Origin: Nemertoderma westbladi
Lineage: Eukaryota > Xenacoelomorpha > Nemertodermatida > Nemertodermatidae
DNA length: 64,000 bases
Direction of reading: 5' to 3'
NCBI GenBank assembly: GCA_032718475.1
Contig: JAUCBJ010001214.1
Span: forward strand, 43,501 to 107,500
Within the stretch, counting starts at the first letter, position 1. Every line of letters starts with the position of its first letter. Positions 1 through 11,197 of this stretch are shown one piece after another. Both the position numbers and the translations under genes were made by a program. The notes beneath the pieces were generated by a model that made no database searches, was not told the DNA's origin, and saw only the letters and a program-made list of their open reading frames with translations.

Positions 1-821
1 TTCCGGAACTCTGATCATGGGTTTATTTAAGGATCGTTTGAGTCGAGCGAGCATAGGTGATACGTCGAACAGGTTTCACTCGAAACGTGTAAAACTGTGT
101 TTAGCGCAACGTCTCCGCGGATGTTTATGTCTTTCCATTTGCTGATTGGGTCTAGGGCATTCATCGCAGTAATACCAAAGACGCACGTCCTGCAGGGGAA
201 ACGCGGGTGATCGTTCTCCAGTTTTACAATATTCCTCCATCTGTTCGAAGCTATCTGGGACGACAGGTAGCGGTCGATCGGCGGTAAGATACATCATAGT
301 GAAATAGAGCCGTTTGAGTTCTATCATAGGGTCATGATGTATACCTTGAGGATATCGAGTTTCTAGATTTTGTTGACTGGCAATATTGAGATATGTTTCT
401 CTCAAGAATTCCAGATAATCGTTGAAGTCGCTGCGTTTATCCGGCTCTTCAACGTCTTCTCTTTCGAGTCGGTTCCGAATAGAATTCTCGGTTTATCGTT
501 CCGACTCCGCTGGGTATGATATTTAAATAAAACCAATTCCCTTTCGGTGTCTATATCGTCCGTATCGTGTAAATCGATAGGATGGCCAGTAGTTAAGAAG
601 TCCATATACGTACCATTACGATGCGTATAGCGAGCGGTGAATTTTCTATAGTCCAATTCACGCGTAAGTTGCTCCTGGGACATCGGCGGTTCGATATAAC
701 GACCATCGTCCTCCGTAGTAGTTGGACTAGCGTCGCCGCGTATTAAGCTATCAACAAACGCTTGTAAAGGTAGAGTATATCGCTCCCTGATACCAAGATC
801 ATCTTCTATCAACTCAGTCAT
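1..821 (-). pseudogene. BEL/Pao ORF3, 5' part, copy P (broken, cut by window edge)
   Basis: This is a second copy of the first 280 or so codons of the 1417-codon ORF3 found intact at 11198-15451. The start MTELIEDDLG (ATG at 819-821) is identical in both copies, which supports that start. Two deletions break the frame. Near 480-495 about 13 bp are missing relative to the intact copy, between two TTCTCG direct repeats. Near 80-95 about 17 bp are missing in the stretch after CGAAAC. The rest of the gene lies beyond position 1. It follows a pol gene and spacer in the same orientation, as in the intact layout. Confidence 0.85.
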
Positions 822-2525
822 AGCTGCTATATGAGTTTATCAATATTATAATGAGTTTATAATTAGGCTAGCGGGCGTCGCTGCCTACCCCTCTCGGCCC
901 CCGGACAGTGCAAGATCCTCAGCGCCGATGTACCGTCGTCGCTGTGTTTTTCGCCAACGTAGTAGCTACACAACGACAACGATAACTGGCACAAGTCACT
1001 CCACTGTCCGTCCCAAAGGCTTAGGTTTACTTCAGGTTCTTACTGCAGAGTTAGGGCTACTTTCACAATTGCGACTCGCTACTGTAAACACACTTTAGTA
1101 GTAACATTCACCTATAAACGCACAAATTCCACACAACTGTCACAAATTGTACACATTCGGGCCATTTGTCCGTTAGTCAAGTGCCTTCCAGAATGCCACG
1201 TTATTATTATGTATCCTTGGATACTAGCAGTGTGCTATTTATTCCTTATGCTATTCAATGGGGCAAGCTTTCTATTGTTCTTTTAACTAGCTTCTAATTC
1301 TAGCGTGGTTGTTGCTATGGTGACATTATGGAAAGCTAGCGGTAGAATTAGGGTAATTCCCATGCATACAGATCTGGGATGCTATTTAATAGTAATTCTT
1401 TAATTGTCAATATCCCCTTTATACATGATTTTATGAATTTTATCGGCTATTGACTATATATTGGAGATTCTCGCACACTAATATACTTAATAGGGTGAAT
1501 CTCCGCTCCCATGATCTATTAATTAATGGATTTTTGGGAATGTTATAAATTGTATAAAAATGACAATTTATCAAATTCATTAAAAAATATGAATTTAAAT
1601 TTATTCCCGTAAATTTTATTATTTAACATTAAATAGACACAATTTTATTCCAGAACATGTCTGGGGACTAGGATCCTGAATTCTAGGAAATTTGTCCTTT
1701 TAAGAGTATCGGTAAGTGCTACGATATCTTAATCGACTAGAATTTTAAAGGATCTAAATTTTAACCGATTTTGATTTATAGATTTTCTAGAGTTTAACTT
1801 GTAAGTATTTACTCTATTGTATTTGTTTGACAGATTTTATAAATATTAATAGTTAATATTTAAGATGGGCACCGGTTTATTCCAGAACTTGTCTGGGGAC
1901 GTTAACCACTGATTCTAGAAATTTGTCTTTCAAGTATATCGGTGGGTGCTGCGATATCTTAATCGACTAGAATTACAGATGGTCAAAGGGTTTAACAGAT
2001 TTATTTTGAGTTTTATGCTACTGTTAAAGGGACATCACGCTACTATATGTATTATTTAATATACGGTATGAGAGCAATATCGCAAGAAGCAATGTCAGTG
2101 AGAAGAGGCAAGTCGTTTCCAAGGTCTACCCAGAGCTTGGTTTAGCCGAGACACGAGGATCTGAATTTTGCATTCCTAATACTCTACTTACCAATAATAC
2201 TTGAATATAGTAGGAGCTTTATTGTACTTTAATAAGTACGGACATTTCATCTTACTGTAGTCACGTATTTATAATGTACTACGGACAGTAAGGAAAGAGA
2301 AAAAAGAATTATTTCTCGCCGTCGCACTAAATATATAATATATAAGTAATTAAGTAATAAGACTAATATATATTGCACTAATCTACTAAATAATCACTAA
2401 AATAACATTCTACTAAATAAAATTAAAGAAAACGATTATAATAAAATTACATAATAATACATACATAAATATAAAATAATAAAAATATATGAAATAATAT
2501 AGTCACACACCCACTCCAGACGCTG
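822..2525 (-). other. BEL/Pao pol-ORF3 spacer, copy P
   Basis: AT-rich non-coding spacer between the pol stop codon and the ORF3 start. It is clearly homologous along its length to 15452-17071 in copy A, including the tract around 2100-2160 and the AT-rich end near pol. No ORF is supported. It contains a direct duplication of about 100 bp, annotated separately. Because ORF3 has its own ATG more than 1.6 kb downstream of the pol stop, a spliced or internally initiated mRNA is likely (inference). Confidence 0.7.
1643..1975. repeat. Direct duplication in the pol-ORF3 spacer (copy P)
   Basis: Two copies of a segment of about 100 bp lie at 1643-1745 and 1876-1975. Both run from TTTATTCCAGAAC, through GTCTGGGGAC and a CGATATCTTAATCGACTAG core, to AATT. 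The same pair occurs in copy A at about 16263-16365 and 16428-16526, so the duplication belongs to the family and is not a private event of one copy. Confidence 0.75.
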
Positions 2526-5500
2526 TTACGTTGGGGAGTCCCTAGATGTTTGTTGGATTAGGGAGGTGGTTGTGGGAAGAGTATCTTGCCTTCCATAGTT
2601 TCCGGAGAGTTCTCTGTCTCTTTCCAGTAAACATAAACGACCAACTGGGCGATTGAGCTGCTGCGTCTCGAAGACAATTCCCGGTTTCTTAAAGTTACGT
2701 CGCATGACGACGAGTTCTACCGATCGCACCAAACCATCATCCGAGATATGAGTCTCGATGATACGACCTGTCTGCCACCGCTTACGTGGAAGATCTGAAT
2801 CCACAATAAGGACCATGTCTCCGGCGCTGACGTTTTCTTGCTGCGCAAACCACTTAGTTCGAAGTTGTAGAGTAGGCAGATAATGTTTTTCGAAATGGTC
2901 AGCGAAACGACGGGATAACAACTGCATAAGTTGCCAAGTTTGCCGGCAGTATTCGTCTCCGTCCGTGATTTCCGATCGTGGGAGCATGGCTACAGGTTTC
3001 TTCAGTAGGAAGTGCGCGGGTGTTAGCGCTTCCAGGGAATCGGGACTCGATGAGACTGGCATAAGCGGTCTCTCGTTGAGATAGGCGGCGATTTCCTCCA
3101 TTAACGTCCGCAAAAGTTCGTCGGTGAGATACGCGCGGCACGGCACTATAAAGTGAAATGCGGTCTTCACGCTTCTGATTAATCTCTCCCAACTTCCTCC
3201 CCACCAAGGGGCGTCGGCGGCGTTGAAGGTCCAGCTAGACGCTGTTACCCTTAGCTGATCGTCCACCTGTCTTTGGTTCCAATCTTTGACGTAAGCCTTG
3301 ATTTCATTGTTGGCACCAATGAAGTTCGTTCCCTTATCAGATCTCATCGTGTTGCTAGTTCCAAAGCGAGCGATCTGTCGGCGTAAGCTCAATATGAAGC
3401 TATTGGTAGATAAATCGTTCACCATATCGAGATGGATAGCTCTACAAGTCATACAGACAAAGATGACACACCATCTCTTGACTATAGTCCTAGCACGATA
3501 TACTTCAATAGGGCCAAATAAATCCACACCGGTATTAGTAAAGGGTGGTTCATAGAAGCTTACTCGTTCCCTAGGTAATTCTGCCTCTCGCTGTGTTAAA
3601 GGCCTACTGAATGCTTTCCTACAGGGTATGCAGTTCCTAAGAACTTGGTTCAGAGCTCTACGGGGTTTATAAAAATAATAGTGAGTTCGAATTTCGCTAA
3701 GAACTCGTTCTCTACCAGCATGATAAAGCTTACTGTGAACATCTACAATCATCTTGATTTGTATCTCAAGATTTCTAATGAGTATGGGAAACTTAGTGTC
3801 AAAGGATAATGGAGCATTAGTTAGTCGTCCTCCAACGCGTATTAACCCATCTATCATTGTGCTAGAGAAACGATCCCTTAAGCGCATCTGTGGATTTCTC
3901 AACAACAGGAAATACTTATCGGAATCCTCATAGCATTGCAGGAGTCTCAGTATCTGCTTATTGGTTTCTTCATGCTCCTGGTAACCGATCTTCTCCTTCA
4001 GGAATCTGTCTGATATCTTGTATTTGGGAAGATCTTTAACAACATGGACCTGCGCAGATGTCCGTGGAGCGGTATCACTAGTGGTCTTCGTCCTGGAGTA
4101 GTGATGATGAAAACATCGCTTTAAGTATGTAACGGCCTTACAGCGCCGATTCCAGGAACTATAGTGATGTATCGCTCTCTGCAGGAGGGGTGAGAGTCCT
4201 TGCGAGACGTCTGGTATTCCAGATTTCCAATCTCTCTCTCTGATTTCCACAACAGACTTATTTGTGGCTGTGGGTTTCGGATCCAAAGCGTCGTCTCCGG
4301 AAGTGTGTAGTACAGACAGCTCTATCGCGGGTTTAAATAACTTCGATTTACTCGCCCGGGTTTTAGGTTTGACTTTCTCCGCTCCCTTGGCTTGTCTAAT
4401 CTCCGCCGTAGTAAGATGAGGAGGCCATTCATCCTCTTCGTTGCTTAGGAAGTCGGGTCCACCTAACCAGTCTGGAGTATCTATCAGTTCTTGTGGAGTT
4501 GCTCCCCTGGAGGCGATGTCGGCTGGATTAATCGTCCCAGGGCAATGTCTCCATTGATCTATCTTCGTGCGACTAAGTATAATGGCTACTCTGTTGGTAA
4601 CAAAGACGCTGAACTGACAGACTTCATTGGTTATATACTCCAACACGAGTAAAGCATCGGTCCAATAGACAGTTTTCTCCAGGGGATAGTCGATCTGTTC
4701 TGTTACATTCCGGCCGATGGCTGTAGCGTATAGAGCCGCTTTTAACTCCGCTCGAGGAACTTTCAACTTGTTGTTTATCAAGGCCTTAGAGGTAACCAAG
4801 GCGACCTTAATTCCATCCGGAGTTTCAACTCTCAGGTAGGCTACTATACCTATTCCCATGTCGCTGGCGTCTCCAAACACATGGAGTTGATAGGCGTACG
4901 TGGGGAGAACATGACCAAAATATGAACGGGAAATTATAAAGTTCTCGATGGATGGTAGAGAATCTTCCCATTTCATCCACTTCTTTAATAGTTCTCCCTT
5001 AAGTGGATAGTCCCATGAGTGGTTTTCAAGCCACATTTGTTGTACTAAACTCCGAGCAATCAATATAACTGGGCTAATAAATCCCAATGGGTCGAAATAA
5101 GTGCTCAGGATACTTAAACAAATCCGTTTAGTCCGAACTGGATTATCTCGCTGTTTTAGCTGGAAAAACAGGATATCTCTCTCTGTGTCCCATTTCAAAC
5201 CAAGCGTCTTGGTTTCTGGAAGATCGTCCTTGATTAGGTCTAGATCTTTAACTCCTCAGTCTTTTACCGGGATTGATTCCAGAAACTCACGGGAGTTGCT
5301 GGTGAATTTAGTTAATCGAAATCCACCTCTTTTCAAGCACTCTACCGTTCCTTTGGCGACATCAATGGCTTCTTCCACTGATGGGAGGGACTTTAAATTG
5401 TCGTCCATATATATATCCCGTTTGATGTTGTCGATAACCTCTTTAGAGAAGGCGTCCCGGTTGTCATCAGCAGTGGTGCGCACTACTGAGCAAGCGTTTG

Positions 5501-6225
5501 AAGGGCTCGAGATGATCCCAAAAGCCTGGATGGTCATCCAGTACTCCACCGGTTTCTGGTTGAGGTCTCCTTCAGGCCACCACAGAAATCGTAGGCTGTC
5601 TCGATCTCTATCCAGCGCCTTAACTTGTGAGAACATGCCTTCTATATCGGAGGCGAAAGCGATTGAATATTGTCGTAATCTTAAGAGTATTCCCAACAAG
5701 GATTGTAGTAAGTTGGGTCCTGGCAACAACTCGGAGTTAAGGGATTGGCCCATGTAGAGGGCGGAGCCGTCAAATACTACCCGGACTTCATTGGGTTTAC
5801 CGGGTTTGGGAACGTAATGATGTGTTAAATAGTACGTTCTCTCAGTTATGGGTGTTCCTTCCGGTACTCGATCCGCATATCCCTTGTCAATGAATTTCTT
5901 CAGCTGGGTCTTGAACATCTCCTTAGCTGAAGCATTTGCCGTAAGGCGTCGATGTAGTTGCGCAATTCTCTTCTCCGCCAAGGGTCGGTTGTTTATAAAA
6001 TTGGGTTCTCGCCGTCGGAAAGGCAGACCAATCTCATATCTACCTTGATCTTTAAGAAAACGTGTAGTTGTTTCCTGTATCTGCTTGGCTCTTTCTTCTT
6101 CTACCGATAGGGCCTTATCGTAGGAATTAGGCTCTACAGCCTCTTGAGTAAAGAATCGTACGGCGTGTTCATCACGAGTCTTCGCGTTGTAGCGATCTAT
6201 CACTTCATTCAGTTCGTCGCCTGAA
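2526..6225 (-). pseudogene. pol: BEL/Pao pol (RT, RNase H, integrase, C-terminal domain), copy P
   Basis: This encodes the C-terminal two thirds of a BEL/Pao polyprotein. The reverse transcriptase has its YMDD box near 5400. The Pao peptidase A17-type region (DPLGFISPVI) is near 5075. An HHCC zinc domain (HSKLYHAGR, then CIPC) precedes the integrase, with catalytic-region segments GVDLFGP (about 3515), RSDKGTNF (about 3335) and SWERLIR (about 3185). The C-terminal domain ends at TAG 2526-2528. One in-frame TGA (5256-5258), which replaces an Arg codon relative to copy C, divides it. Otherwise the frame is open for about 1230 codons. The upstream gag and protease are absent, and the frame instead continues into Gypsy sequence at about 6225. 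It is probably inactive. Confidence 0.9.
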
Positions 6226-8621
6226 ATCGTTTCAGTTCGATCGCCCATCTCGATCTTAAATGTTTTGGGTCCGGGGGTGAGGACCTTGTAAGGCCCCTCG
6301 TATGGGCGTTCAAATGGCGTCCGGTGGGCGTCGCGCCAGACGAAAACGTAGGTAGCGTCGTGGAGGTCCGGTGGAACCGACGACGAAGTCAGTCCGTGGT
6401 GTGACGTCGGTACCGGAGCGAACCGCCCGACCGTATCCCGGAGTTGAAGGAGGATCGTGGACGGCGAGTGCTGGGCGCCCGTAGCCGGCGGAAGGAACTC
6501 GCCCGGAACGGTGAGGGGGGCACCGTAGACCAGCTCGGCAGAGGAGGTCCCCAAGTTGTCCTTGGGAGCGGTCCGGATTCCGAGGAGAACCCACGGCAAC
6601 TCGTTGACCCAATCGGGGCCGGTGAGCGAGGCCCGCAAGGCGGACTTTAGGTGGCGGTGGAAACATTCCACCAGTCCGTTCGCCTGCGGGTGGTAGGCCA
6701 TGGTGCGGTGCAGTTGGGTGCCCAGCAGCTGGTTGACGGCGGACCAGAGCTGGGAGGTAAACTGCGAACCGCAGTCGGAGGAGAGATCCATGGGGACGCC
6801 AAACCGAGATATCCAGTTGGAGATGAGAGCCCGGGCGCAACTCTCGGTGGAGGTCTCGGTGAGAGGCACGGTCTCTGGCCATCGAGTGAACCGGTCTACC
6901 ATCGTCAGAAGATGAGTGAACCCACGCAATGGTGGTACAGGGCCGACCAGATCCACATGGATGTGGTCGAACCGGCGGTGGGGGGTGGCGAAGGTGCCAA
7001 GGGGCGCGCGGACGTGGCATTGCACCTTGGAAGACTGGCAAGGGATGCAGGTCTTCGCCCACCTCTTTGCGGAGGCCGTGCCACACGAACCTGTCGGTGA
7101 CGAGTTTCTTGGTGGTACGAGCATTGGGGTGAGACAGGCCGTGTAGGGCATGGAAGACGCGCCGTCGCCAGGCGACGATGGGTGTCCGAGAGAAATGTCG
7201 CAAAGTAGAGTGGCGTTGGCAGGGGCGAGCGGGACGTCTTCCAGTTGGAGGCCGGACACGGCGGAGCGGTAGGTTGGCAGCTCGGGGTCGGCGAGTTGGG
7301 CAGCCGCCATAGCCATGTAGTCGAGGCCAGGGAGGAGGGTTCGAACCGCGCTGACGGTAGTCCTGGAGAGCGCATCCGCCACACAGTTGTCTTTGCCAGC
7401 GACGTGTTCGATCGCCGTGGTGAACTCGGAAATATAGGCGATGTGCCGTTGTTGCCGATTCGACCACGGGTCGCTGATCTTGGCGAATGCGAATGTCAGG
7501 GGTTTGTGGTCTGTGTAGGCGGTGAAGACACGGCCCTCCAGGTAGTACCGGAAGTAGCGAACAGCGAGGTACAGCGCGAGGAGTTCCCGGTCGAACGCGC
7601 TGTACTTCACCTACGGGGGTCGAAGTTGGCGGCTGAAGAACGCCAGGGGGCGCCACGAGTCGCCGACGAGCTGTTCTAGAATAGCGCCCACTGCCGTGCC
7701 GGATGCGTCCACGGTGAGCGCCGTCGGTGCGTTGGCGTTGGGGTGGGCGAGCAACGTGGCGTTGGCGAGGGCTTCCTCGGAGTTCCAGAACGCCGCCGCC
7801 ATGTTGGGGGTCCAGTCGAGGGACTTGGGTTTACCGGCAAGGGCCGCGTAGAGGGGCCGCATGATGGCGGCGGCCGCGGGGACGAACCGATGATAGAAGT
7901 TCACCATCCCCACGAACTCCTGCAGGCCCTTGATGGTGGTCGGCTGGGTGAACTCCCGGATGGCGGAGACCTTGTCGGGGAGCGGGATGGCGCCGTGGGC
8001 CGAGATTTGGTGGCCGAGGAAGTCGATGGTCGACCGACCGAACTCGCACTTGGCGAGGTTGCTCACGAGGCCGTGTTCTTGGAGGCGTATGAAGAGCTGA
8101 CGGAGGTGGTCACAGTGTGGTGTTCCTTGGGGGACCGACTCGTGACGAGGACGTCGTCTAGGTAGACGAAGAGGAAGTCGAGTCCCTGGCACACCGTGTC
8201 CATCAGTCTCTGGAAAGCCTGGGCCATGTTCTTCAGCCCCAACGGCATTCGAAGGAATTCAAACAGGCCGAACGGGGTTATAACCGCGGTCTTGGCGATG
8301 TCGGCCTCGGGTACGGGGATCTGGTGGTAGCCGCGCACCAGATCGATCTTAGAAAAGATCTTCGCCTGAGCCAGTCTGGAGGAGAAGTCCTGGATATGGG
8401 GGATGGGGTACCAGTCCGGAGTCGTGGCGTCGTTGAGGCGTCGGTAGTCGCCACACGGCCGCCATCCACCCAAGGGTTTAGGGGCCATGTGGAGGGGTGA
8501 CGCCCAGGGACTGTTGGACCGGCGGATGATCCCCATCTCCTCCATCTTCCGGAACTCGTCCCGCGCGATCTCGAGTTTGTCTGGAGGCAGACGACGGGCG
8601 CGGGAGTAGACCGGGGGTCCC
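6226..8621 (-). pseudogene. pol: Gypsy (Ty3-type) pol fragment: RT, RNase H, integrase
   Basis: GC-rich fragment of a Ty3/Gypsy pol. It starts at a [13 protein letters not shown] motif at about 8619. RT follows, with [11 protein letters not shown] and the catalytic YLDD near 8160, then RNase H (TVDASGTAVG, YSAFDRELLA, TDHKPLTF). The integrase core comes next (HVDLVGP, SDCGSQF, TMAYHPQANGLVE) and then the C-terminal PYEGPYKVL segment. A frameshift lies near 8115 and a TAG at 7611-7613. After the integrase C-terminus (MGDRTETIS) the frame passes without a stop into BEL/Pao RT sequence at about 6225. Base composition differs sharply from the flanking Pao sequence, so this is a separate element or a template-switch product. 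Confidence 0.88.
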
Positions 8622-9081
8622 TGTAAATAATAAACAATATGTATTTCTTATTATAGGAGTGAAACTCGATATATTAGTCGAATTTATATATTTTATATTC
8701 GAAAGACAATATGACTCAATACTTACCTACTTACGTCGATTAATTTATCGACCTACCATATTTGTAAATATATCAAACTTAATGTTGTTTGAAAGGTCAT
8801 TTAATGCTTGTCTAGTCCTACCGGAAGTGACTCAACGAACTTTATTATTTTATATTATATGATGAAGTTGATCTACCCTTAATTAATTTCATTAATTTTT
8901 TAGTTAGATTGTTTATCGCATTTAATTGTATGTAGCAAGTATTTAATATCGACGTTACCTTTAATCGTTGAAAGATTGTATGCACCCTTTTCCATACAAA
9001 TTTCCGAAAAAACTCAATATTGTGTTATTCATAGAACGATTGTTGAACTTGTACGTAATTTTAGGGAACGGTTTTGCTGCA
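8622..9081. other. AT-rich stretch, nothing recognised
   Basis: It lies between the Gypsy fragment and the 42-bp array. I see no coding, repeat or RNA signal. The edge against the Gypsy fragment reads TTTATTATTTACAG then GG on the minus strand and resembles a 3' splice site. Confidence 0.5.
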
Positions 9082-9938
9082 TGAGAACGCGAATGGATCA
9101 TAACCATCAATAAGGACAGATTGAGAACTGCGAATGGATCATAACCATCAATAAGGACAGATTGGGGAACTGCGAATGGATCATAACCATCATTAAGGAC
9201 AGATTGGAAAACTGCGAATGGATCATAACCATCAATAAGGACAGATTGAGGAACTGCGAATGGATCATAACCATCAATAAGGACAGGTTGGAGAACTGCG
9301 AATGGATCATAACCATCAATAAGGACAGATTGGGGAACTGCGAATGGATCATAACCATCAATAAGGACAGATTGTGGAACTGAGTATGGATCATAACCAT
9401 GAATAAGGACAGATTGGAAAACTGCGAATGGATCATAACCATCAATAAGGACAGATTGGAGAACTGCGAATGGATCATAACCATCAATAAGGACAGATTG
9501 GAGAACTGCGAATGGATCATAACCATCAATAAGGACAGATTGGAGAACTGCGAATGGATCATAACCATCAATAAGGACAGATTGGAAAACTGCGAATGGA
9601 TCATAACCATCAATAAGGACAGATTGGAGAACTGAGTATGGATCATAACCATCAATAAGGACAGATTGGAGAACTGAGTATGGATCATAACCATCAATAA
9701 GGACAGATTGTGGAACTGAGTATGGATCATAACCATCAATAAGGACAGATTGGAAAACTGCGAATGGATCATAACCATCAATAAGGACAGATTGGAGAAC
9801 TGCGAATGGATCATAACCATCAATAAGGACAGATTGGAAAACTGCGAATGGATCATAACCATCAATAAGGACAGATTGAGGAACTGCGAATGGATCATAA
9901 CCATCAATAAGGACAGATTGGAAAACTGCCAATGGATC
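9082..9938. repeat. 42-bp minisatellite, left part
   Basis: About 20 tandem copies of a 42-bp unit with the core GGATCATAACCATCAATAAG. Units vary at a short box, mostly GCGAAT or GAGTAT. Because 42 is a multiple of three, several frames stay open by chance. The last unit is cut after GGATC by the LTR of copy A and resumes at 25104 with GGATC, so this and the right array were one tract before the insertion. Confidence 0.95.
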
Positions 9939-11119
9939 TGTTCGCGCTTTTGAAGACCTTTAGCAGTTTAACCTGCCAAAATTTATATGTCTTTTAGTTA
10001 ATTAAAACACCTTTAGCATACGACAATATTTTATGCTAATAAACAAAACATTAGCCGAAGCCAGCCCATGCGCGATCATTCACCCGATGGATACACCCGG
10101 GAGGCTGAATTCGGATGCTTAAATTTTATTATTGCAGTGTAAGGTTGCAGTGTAAACCTACTGTATTATTCGATTGATCGTTAATAACTAATTTCTGACA
10201 GATATTATTGGCTTTCGGGAAATATTAACAGTTCCTTTAGGACGTGGCGCTCTATCTATTTAAACAGAACTAGGACTTATACTAAAGGCAACGATACTGC
10301 TTATGATTAAAGTATAAGGCGCATTCTTTAGGAAATGCTTTGTTACCAATCACAATCATGCACACTATTCTGCCGACCGTCAGTAAATTTGATCACACAT
10401 AAAGAGAGCAGCAATTGACTCATGTAGGTTCTGCTAAATAACATTAGATTCAATACACACCACATTGATATAAATCGCAATTGTTATGTATAGCCTGTCT
10501 CTCTAACCTGTAGTGTATCAAGAAAATTGGGAATTTTGGGTGATTTATCCGTATTCTCCAAAGGGCAATAATTCATCAACAAATCGATACAATTAATAAC
10601 TGACGGTAAATAACAGTACAAACAATATGATTAGTGCAGTTAAATTAAGTGAGTTAGGTAAGGTAACAGTTATACTTTCGATAATTTAAGCAGTTTTACT
10701 GGAGTTCTTCCCAAAAGCCGGTGTTATGGCGAAAAATGGGAACATAACAACAGAATCATATGAAGAATCATATGACTACATAACTATACGAGGATACCAA
10801 CTACCCTTATTCCCCGAAGCTCCCGTCCAACACAGAGGATGAGCATACAGATAGGAAATTCAGTTCAGTAGCTCTGGGATAGGTCAAAATCAACGCCCAC
10901 TCAAATTCTATTGGCTGATACGGACAGCAGGGCTGAGGCAACCTCCCTAAGCTGGTTGGCCGATCGAACAGAACCCAGATACCTTCGTACAGCACATCAG
11001 CCAATAAGCTGGTAGCTTGCACTATTTTTAGCTATAGATCCCTTTTAGAGTATTCTAGCGACCGGGGGGGAACTGGCCAGCAAGGCAAACGAATCAGTTA
11101 TCCCACCAAAGCTTTTACA
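9939..11119 (-). repeat. 3' LTR of copy A
   Basis: 1181-bp LTR with TG...CA ends in element orientation, nearly identical to 23924-25103. The minus strand upstream of it ends in a short purine-rich run (GGGAGCGG, 11120-11127 complement), the likely polypurine tract. An AATAAA lies at 10130-10125 on the minus strand. Confidence 0.92.
10125..10130 (-). promoter_or_regulatory. Possible polyadenylation signal AATAAA in LTR
   Basis: The minus strand reads AATAAA here, about 190 nt before the end of the LTR in element orientation. The same hexamer is at 24115-24110 in the other LTR. Position and conservation fit an R-region polyadenylation signal, but the hexamer is common in AT-rich DNA. Confidence 0.35.
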
Positions 11120-11197
11120 CCGCTCCCAGAAAATGGGATTTAAGTCTATAAAATATACAAAATCACAGTTTCTAAAATATAAAAATACTCTAAACAG

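Noticed and set aside
6310-7656. Second long minus-strand frame (448 codons) over the Gypsy integrase
   Set aside because: It is a Pro/Arg-rich frame shifted against a clear integrase reading. GC-rich sequence leaves it open by chance.
9107-9932. Long ORFs of 14-residue repeats in the 42-bp array
   Set aside because: A repeat length divisible by three with no stop in the unit leaves several frames open. Array edges and 41-bp units break all of them, and no start context or promoter is visible.
10807-11022. 71-codon minus-strand ORF inside the LTR of copy A, also present at 24791-25006
   Set aside because: It is identical only because the LTRs are. The LTR of copy C has no such frame, so conservation does not support coding.
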